Assembly (NCBI GenBank): GCA_016223165.1
Contig: JACRPO010000009.1
Location: forward strand, 992,001 to 1,056,000
Length of the DNA: 64,000 bases
Reading direction: 5' to 3'
From: Burkholderiales bacterium
GTDB lineage: Bacteria; Pseudomonadota; Gammaproteobacteria; Burkholderiales; Burkholderiaceae_C
Shown here: positions 37,851 to 46,270 of the stretch, piece by piece
How positions within the stretch are numbered: position 1 is the first letter of the stretch
Layout: each line of letters begins with the position of its first letter
Position numbers and translations under genes: made by a program
The notes under the pieces: generated by a model
What the model was told of the DNA's origin: nothing
The model's database searches: none
The model's input: only the letters and a program-made list of their open reading frames with translations

Positions 37851-38602
37851 TGGCGACGATCGAACAGCAGTCCCTGCGCGTCCTTCGACATCGGCCGGAC
37901 GGCAAGCACTTCGCCGGCCGGAAGGCTATGCGCGGTCTTTCGCTGGTCGAGTTGATGGTCGGCATAGCGGTGGGCCTGTTCATCGTGGCGGCAGCGACGG
38001 TGCTGGTGACGGGGCAACTCGGGGAGAACCGCAAACTCATGCTCGACACGCAGTTGCAGCAGGATCTGCGCGCCACCGCTGACATCGTGACCCGCGAGTT
38101 GCGGCGGGTCGGCGCACGACGCGACGCGGAAAACGGGATCGCCTATGCCACCGTCAACGCACAGGAGAACAACTTCGCAACGATGACACCGTCAGCGGCC
38201 GGCACGGTCACCGACGTCACCTTCCTCTATGACCGCAGCACCACCGAACAGGGTCCCTGGGGTTTCAGGCTGAACACGGCCACCGGCGTCATCCAGACTC
38301 GATTGGGCCCGAGCGTCAGCTGGCAAGATCTGACCGACAAGAACGTCATGGAGGTCACGGCCTTCAACATCGAGATCCAACGGGAGGCCGGCCAGGAATT
38401 GCCATGCCCGCGCCTGTGTCCAAGCGGCGATACGAGTTGTTGGCCGGTACTGCAGGTGCGCAACTTCGTCGTGACCATCCAGGCGCGTTCGCGGGGCGAC
38501 AGCTCGATCACGCGCCGAGTTCAGAGCATTGCCCGAGCGCGCAATGACTGGATCGAGTTCCGCACGGCCGGCAGCCCTCCGAAGCCGGCGTGCCCGAGTT
38601 GA
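37850..38602 (+). CDS. pilW: PilW-like minor pilin
   Basis: The protein has 250 residues. The leader ends at MRG|LSLVELMVGIAVGLFIV with Glu5. The fold then has QQDLRATADIVTRELRRVGARR, as in PilW/prepilin-type proteins of the FimU-PilV-PilW-PilX set, and RRVQSIARARN near the C-terminus. The ATG at 37850 shares a base with the previous stop; a GTG at 37847 is directly in front, and an internal ATG at 37928 would give a very short leader. Confidence 0.85.
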   Translation: MATIEQQSLRVLRHRPDGKHFAGRKAMRGLSLVELMVGIAVGLFIVAAATVLVTGQLGENRKLMLDTQLQQDLRATADIVTRELRRVGARRDAENGIAYATVNAQENNFATMTPSAAGTVTDVTFLYDRSTTEQGPWGFRLNTATGVIQTRLGPSVSWQDLTDKNVMEVTAFNIEIQREAGQELPCPRLCPSGDTSCWPVLQVRNFVVTIQARSRGDSSITRRVQSIARARNDWIEFRTAGSPPKPACPS

Positions 38603-38633
38603 CCGGGCCTCGCCGCCGACCACGACTCTCGCC

Positions 38634-40019
38634 ATGATTCGCTCCCCGCTCCGTGCATCCGCCTCGTCTCCGCAGCGCGGCGCCGCCTCGTTGGTGGTGG
38701 TGATGGTGCTCTTCTTCCTCATCACCCTGGTCGCGGCCTATGCGAGCCGCAACCTGCTGTTCGAACAGCGCACGTCGACCAACCAGTACCGGTCGACGCT
38801 CGCTTTCGAAGCCGCCGAGGCCGGTGTCGAATGGGCGCTGGCGCGCCTGAACGATGCAGCCATGAACGACAACTGCACGCCGTTGACGTCGGCAGCTTCG
38901 GTGGGCACGCAGCCTTCGTTCCGCAACCGCTACCTCGGTATCAACGCGAGCACGGGTGTGGTTACGCCCCAACCCGACCCGGCGAGCGTGACCGTCCCAC
39001 CGGAGCCTCGCCTGGCCGGCTGCATCTTCAACGGCGCTGGCTGGACGTGCGATTGCCCGGCCTCGGGTGAGCCAAGTCCTGTCGTCACCTATACCGGCAC
39101 CGGGCCATTCCCGGCCTTCTGGGTGCGTTTCCTGGAAGTGACACCCGTGGCCGCCGGCGTCACCGGCGTCGTACGTCTTCAGGTCAACGCCTGCACGCGA
39201 GCCGAAGCGAACTGCTTGCGCTTCAACCGCCAGGCGGAATCCGGTGACGGCCTGGCCACGATCTGGTCCATGGTCACGTTGCGCAGCGCACTAGGGTCCG
39301 CGCCTGCGGCAGCGCTGACGGCGCGCGGCCCAGTGAGCCGCGTCGCTGGGTCGCCCACTGTCAGCAACGGCGACGAGGCCTCCGGCGGCATCACGATCCA
39401 TAGCGGCGGTGCGGTCGACACGACAGGGGTCACCTTGGCTTCCGTCCCGGGAACGCCGGGCGCGTTGACGGTCATGGCGAACGATCCGACGCTGGTGTTC
39501 GGGCCCCTCGCGATCGTGCCGGCCACCCCTGCGAACACCGGCACGAACCGCATGTTCCACTCGGTGTTCGGGATGTGGCCGAACACCTATCTGGGCGCGA
39601 ACGCCGGCGAGGGCCAGCCGGGTTTGGCCGAAGTCAATTGCGCGGCCGGCTGCACCGCCGCCGACGTCAACGACCAGCTGACCCTGAACCCCGGCCATGC
39701 GATTTACCTCCGTGGCGCCGGGACGCTGCGTGTGGAAGCGAACATCGGCACGCTTGCCGCACCGGTGTTGATCGTCGCCGACGGCAGCGTGCAGTTCGAC
39801 GGCCCCTACACGATCCGCGGGCTGGTCTACAGCCGCGCCGCCACATGGCAACTCGATGGCGCCGGCACGATCCAGGGCGCCGCGATCGCCGAGAGCGACT
39901 TCAGCTTCCTCGCCAACAACCCCCAGATCGTCTACGACGCCGTCGCATTGCAGCGCCTGCGCTTCCAGTACGGCAGCTTCGTCAAGGTGCCGGGCGGTTG
40001 GAGGGACTTCCAACCATGA
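38634..40019 (+). CDS. pilX: PilX-like minor pilin with a long C-terminal domain
   Basis: The protein has 461 residues. It starts with a short leader and QRG|AASLVVVMVLFFLITLVAAY. Position 5 is Val, not Glu, as is normal for the tip-type PilX/GspK class. ASRNLLFEQRTSTNQYRS and AFEAAEAGVEWAL follow. PilX of P. aeruginosa is under 200 residues, so about 260 extra residues are present. The extra part is Gly/Thr/Ala-rich and ends in a repetitive beta-like region (LIVADGSVQFDGPYTIRGLV). It could be a tip or adhesion domain. The stop overlaps the next ATG. Confidence 0.83.
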   Translation: MIRSPLRASASSPQRGAASLVVVMVLFFLITLVAAYASRNLLFEQRTSTNQYRSTLAFEAAEAGVEWALARLNDAAMNDNCTPLTSAASVGTQPSFRNRYLGINASTGVVTPQPDPASVTVPPEPRLAGCIFNGAGWTCDCPASGEPSPVVTYTGTGPFPAFWVRFLEVTPVAAGVTGVVRLQVNACTRAEANCLRFNRQAESGDGLATIWSMVTLRSALGSAPAAALTARGPVSRVAGSPTVSNGDEASGGITIHSGGAVDTTGVTLASVPGTPGALTVMANDPTLVFGPLAIVPATPANTGTNRMFHSVFGMWPNTYLGANAGEGQPGLAEVNCAAGCTAADVNDQLTLNPGHAIYLRGAGTLRVEANIGTLAAPVLIVADGSVQFDGPYTIRGLVYSRAATWQLDGAGTIQGAAIAESDFSFLANNPQIVYDAVALQRLRFQYGSFVKVPGGWRDFQP

Positions 40020-41260
40020 CTTCAACGATGCCGACCAGTGCTTCGCTCCCCGCCCGACTGAGCCGGCGCGCCCGGCGCGGCATCTCGCTGATCGAGGCCC
40101 TGGTCGCCATGGCCATCATGGCCTTCGGCATGCTGGGCGTGATCGGCATGCAGAGCACGCTGCGCGCCAGTGCCGACCTGTCCAAGCAGCGCAGCGAGGC
40201 GACCCGGCTGGCCCAGGAGAAGATCGAAGCCTGGCGTTCCTTCTCCGTCATCCCGGCGCCCGCCCCGCCAGCGTCCAGCGTCACGTCATACGCGAGCATC
40301 GCCGGCACCGGCGCGGTCGAAAACCTCTCCAGCTTCATCAGCAACACGACCTACACGCGTACGTCGACAGTCACCGAGTCGTCGCCTCCCGGCCACAAGA
40401 CGCTGGTGGTCGATGTCTCCTGGCCCGACCGCGCCGGGACGACGCAGAACGTGCGCCTGTTCAGCGTCGTGGCCCAGGTTTCGCCCGACCTCGCCGCGAC
40501 GGCGGTGGCGCGGCCCGTGGGCGCGGGCGGCACGCGCGAACCCGAAGGGCGCCGTCGTGGCATCCCGCTTCAGGCGAAGAACTTCGGCGACGGCACGAGC
40601 GGCTTCGTACCGCCCGGGGGCGGGGGGACGGGCTGGCGATTCGACAACGTTTCGGGCCTCATTACTTCGGTTTGCTCTCTCCTGGCTCCTACGGTCAACA
40701 ATACGACCATCTCGGCGACGGACTTCGCCAGTTGTCCCACGACGCAGAAGTACCAGTTGATCTGGGGCTTCATCCGCTTCGATCTGACGAACCCACCCAC
40801 GGATGCCAGTATCCGTGCCGCGAATGACGACGTGCCCGGCGGCGTGACCGGCGTGCAGGCCGAGGTCATTCAGACCGCCCCGGCGGCGCTGGCCGGAACG
40901 GTCAATTGCCTGCACGGCTATGCCGATGCGAACCTCGTCGAGACACCTCCTTTCAAGCTGGCGGTGTTCTTCTGCGCGGTTCCGGCAGACACGACGAGCA
41001 CGCCCGTGTATGCGTGGTCAGGAACGTTGCAGATCCGGGCAAGCTCCATCGCAGCGACTCCCATTTCCGCCGCGGGCACGTACGCCACCGATACCTCAAC
41101 AGGCAACCGCAAAGTGTGTCGTGTGCGGGCGGCGGCAACCTACGCGAACGCGGCCGAGCCCTTGGGCAACCAGAACCTCTTCGTCATTCGTGCGGGCGAC
41201 GGCACCACGCCGAACATCTGCCCGACACCGCCGACCTTCGGCCATCAACCCGCGCCCTGA
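40016..41260 (+). CDS. pilV: PilV-like minor pilin with a long C-terminal domain
   Basis: The protein has 414 residues. Its prepilin site is RRG|ISLIEALVAMAIMAFGML with Glu5, then IGMQSTLRASADLSKQRSEA as in PilV. Classical PilV has about 185 residues. The extension (about 190-414) has several Cys residues (SVCSLL, ASCPTT, VNCLHG, FFCAV, RKVCRV, NICPTP) and may be a disulfide-stabilised surface domain. It completes the minor pilin set; pilY1, often next to it, is not in the window. It overlaps pilX by 4 bp. Confidence 0.82.
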   Translation: MTSTMPTSASLPARLSRRARRGISLIEALVAMAIMAFGMLGVIGMQSTLRASADLSKQRSEATRLAQEKIEAWRSFSVIPAPAPPASSVTSYASIAGTGAVENLSSFISNTTYTRTSTVTESSPPGHKTLVVDVSWPDRAGTTQNVRLFSVVAQVSPDLAATAVARPVGAGGTREPEGRRRGIPLQAKNFGDGTSGFVPPGGGGTGWRFDNVSGLITSVCSLLAPTVNNTTISATDFASCPTTQKYQLIWGFIRFDLTNPPTDASIRAANDDVPGGVTGVQAEVIQTAPAALAGTVNCLHGYADANLVETPPFKLAVFFCAVPADTTSTPVYAWSGTLQIRASSIAATPISAAGTYATDTSTGNRKVCRVRAAATYANAAEPLGNQNLFVIRAGDGTTPNICPTPPTFGHQPAP

Positions 41261-41291
41261 CCGCACTCCACGCGACTCAGTGCGAGCGGCG

Positions 41292-42482
41292 ATGCCGCCT
41301 GCCCACCCGTTGACCCCGCTGGACGAAGCAAGGCTCGCTGAAGCCCTGGTGCTGGCCGAGCAGGCCATCGGTGTCTGCGACCCCAACCCACGCGTCGGCT
41401 GCCTCGTCGGCCGCCCCGACGGCACCATGCTCGGGCGCGGCGCAACGCAGGCCGCCGGGGAGGCCCATGCCGAGGTGATGGCCCTGCGCGACGCCGCGGC
41501 GCGCGGGGCCGACCTGCGCGGCGCGACCGCGTGGGTCACGCTGGAGCCCTGTGCCCACCACGGGCGCACGCCGCCGTGCTGCGAGGCGCTGATCGCCGCC
41601 GGCATCACGCGCGTCGTCGTGGCCACGCTCGACCCGTTCCCCGAGGTCAACGGCCAAGGCGTCGATCGCCTGCGCGCCGCCGGCGTCGAGGTCGTGCTCG
41701 CCGAGCCGCAAAGCGAAGTCGCGATCGCAGCGCGCGAGCTCAACATCGGCTTCTTCTCCCGCGTTCTGCGTCGCCGCCCCTGGCTGCGCATGAAGATTGC
41801 CGCCTCGCTCGACGGCCGCACGGCGCTCGCCAACGGCAGCAGCCAGTGGATCACCGGCCCGTCGGCGCGCGCCGACGGCCATGCCTGGCGCAAGCGCGCG
41901 TCGGCCACGCTCACAGGCATCGGCACCGTGCTCGAGGACGACCCGCGCCTGGACGTGCGCGAAGTGGCCACGGCGCGGCAGCCGCAGCGCGTCATCGTCG
42001 ACTCGCGCCTGCAGACGCCGCCGGCAGCGCGCATCCTGCAGCCGCCGGGCTCGGTGTGGATCTACGCCGGCGACGCTGGGCGCAGCACCGGCGACGACGC
42101 CGCCGCGCACGCCTACGCCACTCGCCGCGCCGCGCTCGAGGCCACCGGCGCCGTCGACATCCGCTTCCTCGCCGAAGCGGGCGGCGGCAGCACCGGCAAG
42201 GTCGATCTCGCGGCCATGCTCGACGACCTCGCGGCGCGCGCCGTCAACGAACTGCATGTCGAGGCCGGGCACAGGCTCAACGCCTCGCTGCTGCGTGCCG
42301 GCCTCATCGACGAGCTGCTCGTCTACCTCGCGCCGAGTTTGATCGGCCTCGGCCGCGAGATGGCCGCCTTCGGTCCGATCGCCGATCTCGGCGAGGCGTT
42401 GCAGTTCCGCTTCGTCGAGGTGGTGCAGATCGGTGAGGACCTGCGCATCCGCGCCCGCCCGCCGGGCCGCGAGAGCTTCTAG
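41292..42482 (+). CDS. ribD: RibD, riboflavin deaminase/reductase
   Basis: The protein has 396 residues and two domains. The deaminase part has AHAEVMAL and the zinc motif PCAHHGRTPPC. The reductase part begins near residue 155 (RMKIAASLDGRTALANGSS) and includes TGIGTVLEDDPRLDVR. It performs the second and third steps of the pyrimidine branch of riboflavin synthesis. It starts 31 bp after pilV and is followed by ribBA after 97 bp. I chose the ATG at 41292. Confidence 0.96.
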   Translation: MPPAHPLTPLDEARLAEALVLAEQAIGVCDPNPRVGCLVGRPDGTMLGRGATQAAGEAHAEVMALRDAAARGADLRGATAWVTLEPCAHHGRTPPCCEALIAAGITRVVVATLDPFPEVNGQGVDRLRAAGVEVVLAEPQSEVAIAARELNIGFFSRVLRRRPWLRMKIAASLDGRTALANGSSQWITGPSARADGHAWRKRASATLTGIGTVLEDDPRLDVREVATARQPQRVIVDSRLQTPPAARILQPPGSVWIYAGDAGRSTGDDAAAHAYATRRAALEATGAVDIRFLAEAGGGSTGKVDLAAMLDDLAARAVNELHVEAGHRLNASLLRAGLIDELLVYLAPSLIGLGREMAAFGPIADLGEALQFRFVEVVQIGEDLRIRARPPGRESF

Positions 42483-42579
42483 CAGAGGTTCGAAGCGAGC
42501 GCCCGACGCAAGCTCGAAGCAGGCGCGAAGCAAGCGCTCGAGCCAGGGTCACCGAGGCCCGCCACCTACAATCCGCGCC

Positions 42580-43692
42580 ATGCCCATCGCCACGGTCCCC
42601 GAGCTGGTGGCCGAGATCGCCGCCGGCCGCATGGTCATCCTCGTCGACGAGGAAGACCGCGAGAACGAGGGCGATGTCGTGCTCGCCGCCGACCATGTCT
42701 CTGCCGAGGCCATCAACTTCATGGCCCGGCATGCGCGCGGCCTCATCTGCCTGACGCTGACGCGCGAGCGCTGCGAGCGCCTGCAGCTGCCGCCGATGGC
42801 CGCGCGCAACGGCACCGTGCATGGCACGGCGTTTACGGTGTCCATCGAGGCCGCCAGCGGCGTCACCACCGGCATCTCCGCCGCCGACCGCGCACGCACC
42901 GTCGCTGCCGCGGTGGCACGCGACGCACGGGCGAGCGACCTCGTTCAGCCGGGCCACATCTTCCCGCTGCAGGCGCAGGACGGCGGCGTGCTCATGCGCG
43001 CCGGCCACACCGAGGCCGGCTGCGACCTCGCCGCGCTTGCCGGGCTCACGCCGGCGGCCGTCATCTGCGAAGTCATGAAGGACGACGGCACGATGGCGCG
43101 CCTGCCCGACCTCGAGCTCTTCGCGCGCGAGCACGGCCTCAAGATCGGCACCATCGCCGGCCTCATCGGCCACCGCCTGCGCCACGAGACGCTGATCGAG
43201 TGCGTCGGCGAGCGCCGCTTCGACACCCCGCACGGCAGCTTCGCCGGCCGCATCTACCGCGACAAGGGCGGCGGCGTGCACATCGCCCTCTCGCACGGGC
43301 GCTGGAGCGCCGACGACGAGGTGCCGGTGCGTGTGCACGAGCCGTTCACGGCGCTCGACCTGCTCGACGCCACGAGCCCGGGCCACACCTGGCCGCTGCC
43401 GCGCGCGCTGGCCGCGCTGCGTGAGGGCGCGCGCGGCGTGGCGATCCTGCTCAACTGCACGCACGATGCGGCGGTGCTCTGGCCGCAGCTGCTGCCCAGC
43501 GCGGCCGCCACCAACGCGCGCGAAGGCGCCGCGCGCCCGCAGCCGCAGGACCTGCGCGTCTACGGCATCGGCGCGCAGATCCTGCGCGACCTGGGCGTGC
43601 ACCGCATGCTGCTGCTCGGCAGCCCGCGCCGCATGCCGAGCATGGCCGGCTACGGGCTCGAGATCACCGGCTACCGCTCCGCGGCCGGTTGA
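42580..43692 (+). CDS. ribBA: RibBA: DHBP synthase with a degenerate GTP cyclohydrolase II domain
   Basis: The protein has 370 residues. The N-terminal DHBP synthase domain has the catalytic EDRENEGD and GHTEAGCDLA motifs and should make 3,4-dihydroxy-2-butanone 4-phosphate. The C-terminal ~160 residues align in place with GTP cyclohydrolase II but lack its zinc-binding Cys cluster and the SECLTGD-type motif; only VRVHEP remains. This half is therefore probably inactive, as in several proteobacterial RibBA proteins, and an active RibA must be encoded elsewhere. The 97-bp gap before it holds degenerate GCGAAGC-type repeats and no riboflavin synthase gene. Confidence 0.92.
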   Translation: MPIATVPELVAEIAAGRMVILVDEEDRENEGDVVLAADHVSAEAINFMARHARGLICLTLTRERCERLQLPPMAARNGTVHGTAFTVSIEAASGVTTGISAADRARTVAAAVARDARASDLVQPGHIFPLQAQDGGVLMRAGHTEAGCDLAALAGLTPAAVICEVMKDDGTMARLPDLELFAREHGLKIGTIAGLIGHRLRHETLIECVGERRFDTPHGSFAGRIYRDKGGGVHIALSHGRWSADDEVPVRVHEPFTALDLLDATSPGHTWPLPRALAALREGARGVAILLNCTHDAAVLWPQLLPSAAATNAREGAARPQPQDLRVYGIGAQILRDLGVHRMLLLGSPRRMPSMAGYGLEITGYRSAAG

Positions 43693-43731
43693 CGGCCACG
43701 CACGAACCCACGAGATCCGGGAGGGACCCCC

Positions 43732-44196
43732 ATGCAAGCAGCCGACAAGGGCGCAAGCGGTGAACTCGACGGCGCCGGCCTGCGCATCGGCATCGTGCAG
43801 GCGCGCTTCAACGAGGCGGTCACCGACATCACCGCGCGCGCCTGCCTGGGCGAGCTCGAGCGCCTCGAGGTCGAGGCCGGCGACATCCGCCACGTCAGCG
43901 TGCCCGGTGCGCTCGAGATCGCCGTCGTGCTCAAGGTCATGGCCGACTCGGGCGACTACGACGCGCTCGTCGCCATCGGCTGCGTCATCCGCGGCGAGAC
44001 CTATCACTTCGAGCTCGTCGCCAACGAGAGCGGCGCCGGCGTCACGCGCGTCGCGCTCGACCACGGCGTGCCGGTGGCCAACGCCATCCTCACCTGCGAC
44101 ACCGAGGCGCAGGCGTTTGCGCGCGCCGAGGAGAAGGGCCGCGATGCGGCGCGCGTGGCCGTCGAGATGGCGAACCTGCTGGAAGAGCTTTCGTGA
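43732..44196 (+). CDS. ribH: 6,7-dimethyl-8-ribityllumazine synthase
   Basis: The protein has 154 residues. RIGIVQARFNEAVTD, VPGALEIAVVLK, AIGCVIRGETYHFE and VALDHGVPVANAILTCD cover the known substrate-binding segments, including the catalytic His in GETYHFE. It condenses the RibD/Pho-derived pyrimidine with the RibB product. GGGAGG lies eight bases before the ATG. The stop overlaps the nusB start (GTGA). Confidence 0.97.
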   Translation: MQAADKGASGELDGAGLRIGIVQARFNEAVTDITARACLGELERLEVEAGDIRHVSVPGALEIAVVLKVMADSGDYDALVAIGCVIRGETYHFELVANESGAGVTRVALDHGVPVANAILTCDTEAQAFARAEEKGRDAARVAVEMANLLEELS

Positions 44197-44771
44197 GCGA
44201 TGACGTGAGCGATGACGCTGCTCCCGCCGGCGCGCCGCCCCCGGGCGCGGCCGGCAAGCGTGGGGCCGCGGCACCCGCCGGTGCCAAGCGCAGTGGCGGC
44301 GGCAACGCCCGCAACCCGCGCCGCCGCGCGCGCGAGTTTGCCGTGCAGGGCCTGTACCAGTGGCTCATCGCCGGCGGCACCGCCGAGGGGGTGCTGGCGC
44401 ACCTGCGCGAGCAGGAAGGCTTCGAGCGCGCCGACCGCGCCCACCTCGACGCGCTCATGCACGGCGGCATCGAGCAGGCGGGCGCGCTCGACGCCGCCAT
44501 CGCGCGCCACGTCGACCGCCCGACGACGCAGCTCTCGCCGGTGGAGCACGCGGTGCTGATGATCGGCGCCTACGAGCTCACGCACTGCATCGACGTGCCC
44601 TACCGCGTCGTCATCAACGAGGCCGTCGAACTGGCCAAGGCCTTCGGCGGCACCGACGGCCACAAATACGTCAACGGCGTGCTCGACAAGACCGCCACCG
44701 ACCTGCGCCCGGCCGAGGTGGCCGCAAGACGTGCTGCGGGCGGTGGAGGTGGCAGCGGCGCCCTCGCGTGA
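44193..44771 (+). CDS. nusB: NusB, transcription antitermination factor
   Basis: The protein has 192 residues from a GTG overlapping ribH. The conserved NusB fold starts near residue 45 (RRRAREFAVQGLYQWL) and ends KYVNGVLDKTATDLRP. It helps form the antitermination complex on rRNA operons with NusE. The N-terminal ~40 residues (Ala/Gly/Pro-rich) and the C-terminal Gly-rich tail are longer than in E. coli NusB (139 residues). ribH-nusB pairing is usual. Confidence 0.95.
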   Translation: MSDDVSDDAAPAGAPPPGAAGKRGAAAPAGAKRSGGGNARNPRRRAREFAVQGLYQWLIAGGTAEGVLAHLREQEGFERADRAHLDALMHGGIEQAGALDAAIARHVDRPTTQLSPVEHAVLMIGAYELTHCIDVPYRVVINEAVELAKAFGGTDGHKYVNGVLDKTATDLRPAEVAARRAAGGGGGSGALA

Positions 44772-44783
44772 GCGACTGAGGCG

Positions 44784-45989
44784 ATGACCTTGCGCACCGC
44801 GCGGCGGCTCGACCGCATCGAGCCCTTCTTCGTGATGGAGCTGGCCAAGGAGGCCGCGCGCATCGCCGGCAGCGCCGAGTGCGACCCCGCGCGCGGCGGC
44901 GAGCCGATGATCTTCCTGAACATCGGCGAGCCCGACTTCGGCGCGCCCGACGCCGTGCTGCGGGCGGCCGAGCGCGTGCTCGCCGCGCGCGCGCTGCCCT
45001 ACACCCAGGCCACCGGCCTGCTGCCGCTGCGCGAGCGCATCTCGGGCTGGTATGCCGGGCGCTTCGGTCTCGACATCGACCCCGGGCGCATCCTCGTCAC
45101 CGCGGGTGCGTCGGGCGCGTTGCAGCTCGCCTGCCTGGCGCTCTTCCAGGCCGGCGACGAGGTGCTGCTGCCCGACCCCAGCTACCCGTGCAACCGCCAC
45201 TTCGTCGCCGCCGCCGACGCCAGCGCGCGCCTGCTGCCGGCCGGCCCCGAGCAACGCTTCCAGCCCAGCGCCGAAGACGTGGCCCGGCACTGGACACCGG
45301 CGACGCGCGGCGTGCTGCTCGCCTCGCCGAGCAACCCCACCGGCACCAGCATCGCGCCCGAGGTCATGGGTCGCATCGTGCAGGAGGTGCGCAGGCGCGG
45401 CGGCGTCACGCTCGTCGACGAGATCTACCTCGGTCTCAGCTACGACGCGCGCTACGGTTCGAGCGCCCTCGCGCACGACCCGAAGGGCGAAGACGTCATC
45501 TCGATCAACAGCTTCTCGAAGTACTTCAGCATGACCGGCTGGCGCCTGGGCTGGCTCGTGCTGCCGCCGGCGCTGGTGGCGCCGATGGAGCGCCTGGCGC
45601 AGAACCTCTACATCTGCCCGAGCACGCTCGCCCAGGAGGCGGCGCTCGCCTGCTTCGAGCCCGAGGCGCTGGCGCAATGCGAGCAGCGGCGCGGCGAACT
45701 GCAGCGGCGGCGCGACTTCATCGTGCCCGCGCTCGAGCGCCTCGCATTGCCGGTGCCCGTGCCGCCCGACGGTGCCTTCTACGCCTGGGCCGATTGCTCG
45801 GCGCACGCGCACAGCAGCTGGGATTTCTGCCAGCGCCTCACGCGGCGCGCCCATGTCGCGCTCACGCCGGGGCGCGACTTCGGCCCTGCTGCGGCCGAGC
45901 GCTACCTGCGGCTCTCGTTCGCCAGCGCCATGGAGGAGCTGCAGGTTTCGGTGGCACGCCTGGAGCGTGAGTTCGGCGGCGGGCGTTGA
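44784..45989 (+). CDS. Class I/II aminotransferase (PLP)
   Basis: The protein has 401 residues. Fold type I motifs are complete: LNIGEPDFGAPD, GASGALQLA, SPSNPTGT, LVDEIYLGLSY and the PLP-Lys in NSFSKYFSMTGWRLGW, with RLSFAS near the end. It most resembles aspartate/alanine-type aminotransferases that follow ribH-nusB in many betaproteobacteria. The amino acid substrate cannot be fixed from sequence. It starts 12 bp after nusB. Confidence 0.88.
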   Translation: MTLRTARRLDRIEPFFVMELAKEAARIAGSAECDPARGGEPMIFLNIGEPDFGAPDAVLRAAERVLAARALPYTQATGLLPLRERISGWYAGRFGLDIDPGRILVTAGASGALQLACLALFQAGDEVLLPDPSYPCNRHFVAAADASARLLPAGPEQRFQPSAEDVARHWTPATRGVLLASPSNPTGTSIAPEVMGRIVQEVRRRGGVTLVDEIYLGLSYDARYGSSALAHDPKGEDVISINSFSKYFSMTGWRLGWLVLPPALVAPMERLAQNLYICPSTLAQEAALACFEPEALAQCEQRRGELQRRRDFIVPALERLALPVPVPPDGAFYAWADCSAHAHSSWDFCQRLTRRAHVALTPGRDFGPAAAERYLRLSFASAMEELQVSVARLEREFGGGR

Positions 45990-46064
45990 ATTGAAGCGCT
46001 TTGCCGGCGATGCAAGCGCTAGCCATGCGCTAGCCAGCCGCCGAGCGGGCGCGAGGGGTGCGAC

Positions 46065-46100
46065 GGGCGTGAGGGGCGTAAAGGGCGTAAAGGGCGCAAC
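46065..46100. repeat. 4 x 9-nt tandem repeat in an intergenic gap
   Basis: GGGCGTGAG, GGGCGTAAA, GGGCGTAAA and GGGCGCAAC follow each other within the 281-bp gap between the aminotransferase and kinase genes. The same gap also has GCGCTAGCCAT/GCGCTAGCC (46014-46033) and a GC hairpin GCGGGGCCCCGC near 46140. No gene is visible there. Confidence 0.85.
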
Positions 46101-46270
46101 GAGCCCAAGGGGCGACAATTGCCGCCGCGGGCCTCGAACGCGGGGCCCCGCAACCGCGGGGGGTGGCGCTGCCTCAGGACCCGATCCGACGATTGATGCG
46201 GAGTTAAGGCGCCACCTACCCCGCGTTTTTCGTACGCTTCACGACCGATGAAGACGTAAGCTGCCACATC

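Noticed and set aside
42483..42579. FMN riboswitch before ribBA
   Set aside because: The gap is short and made of degenerate GCGAAGC repeats. None of the conserved RFN element blocks is visible.
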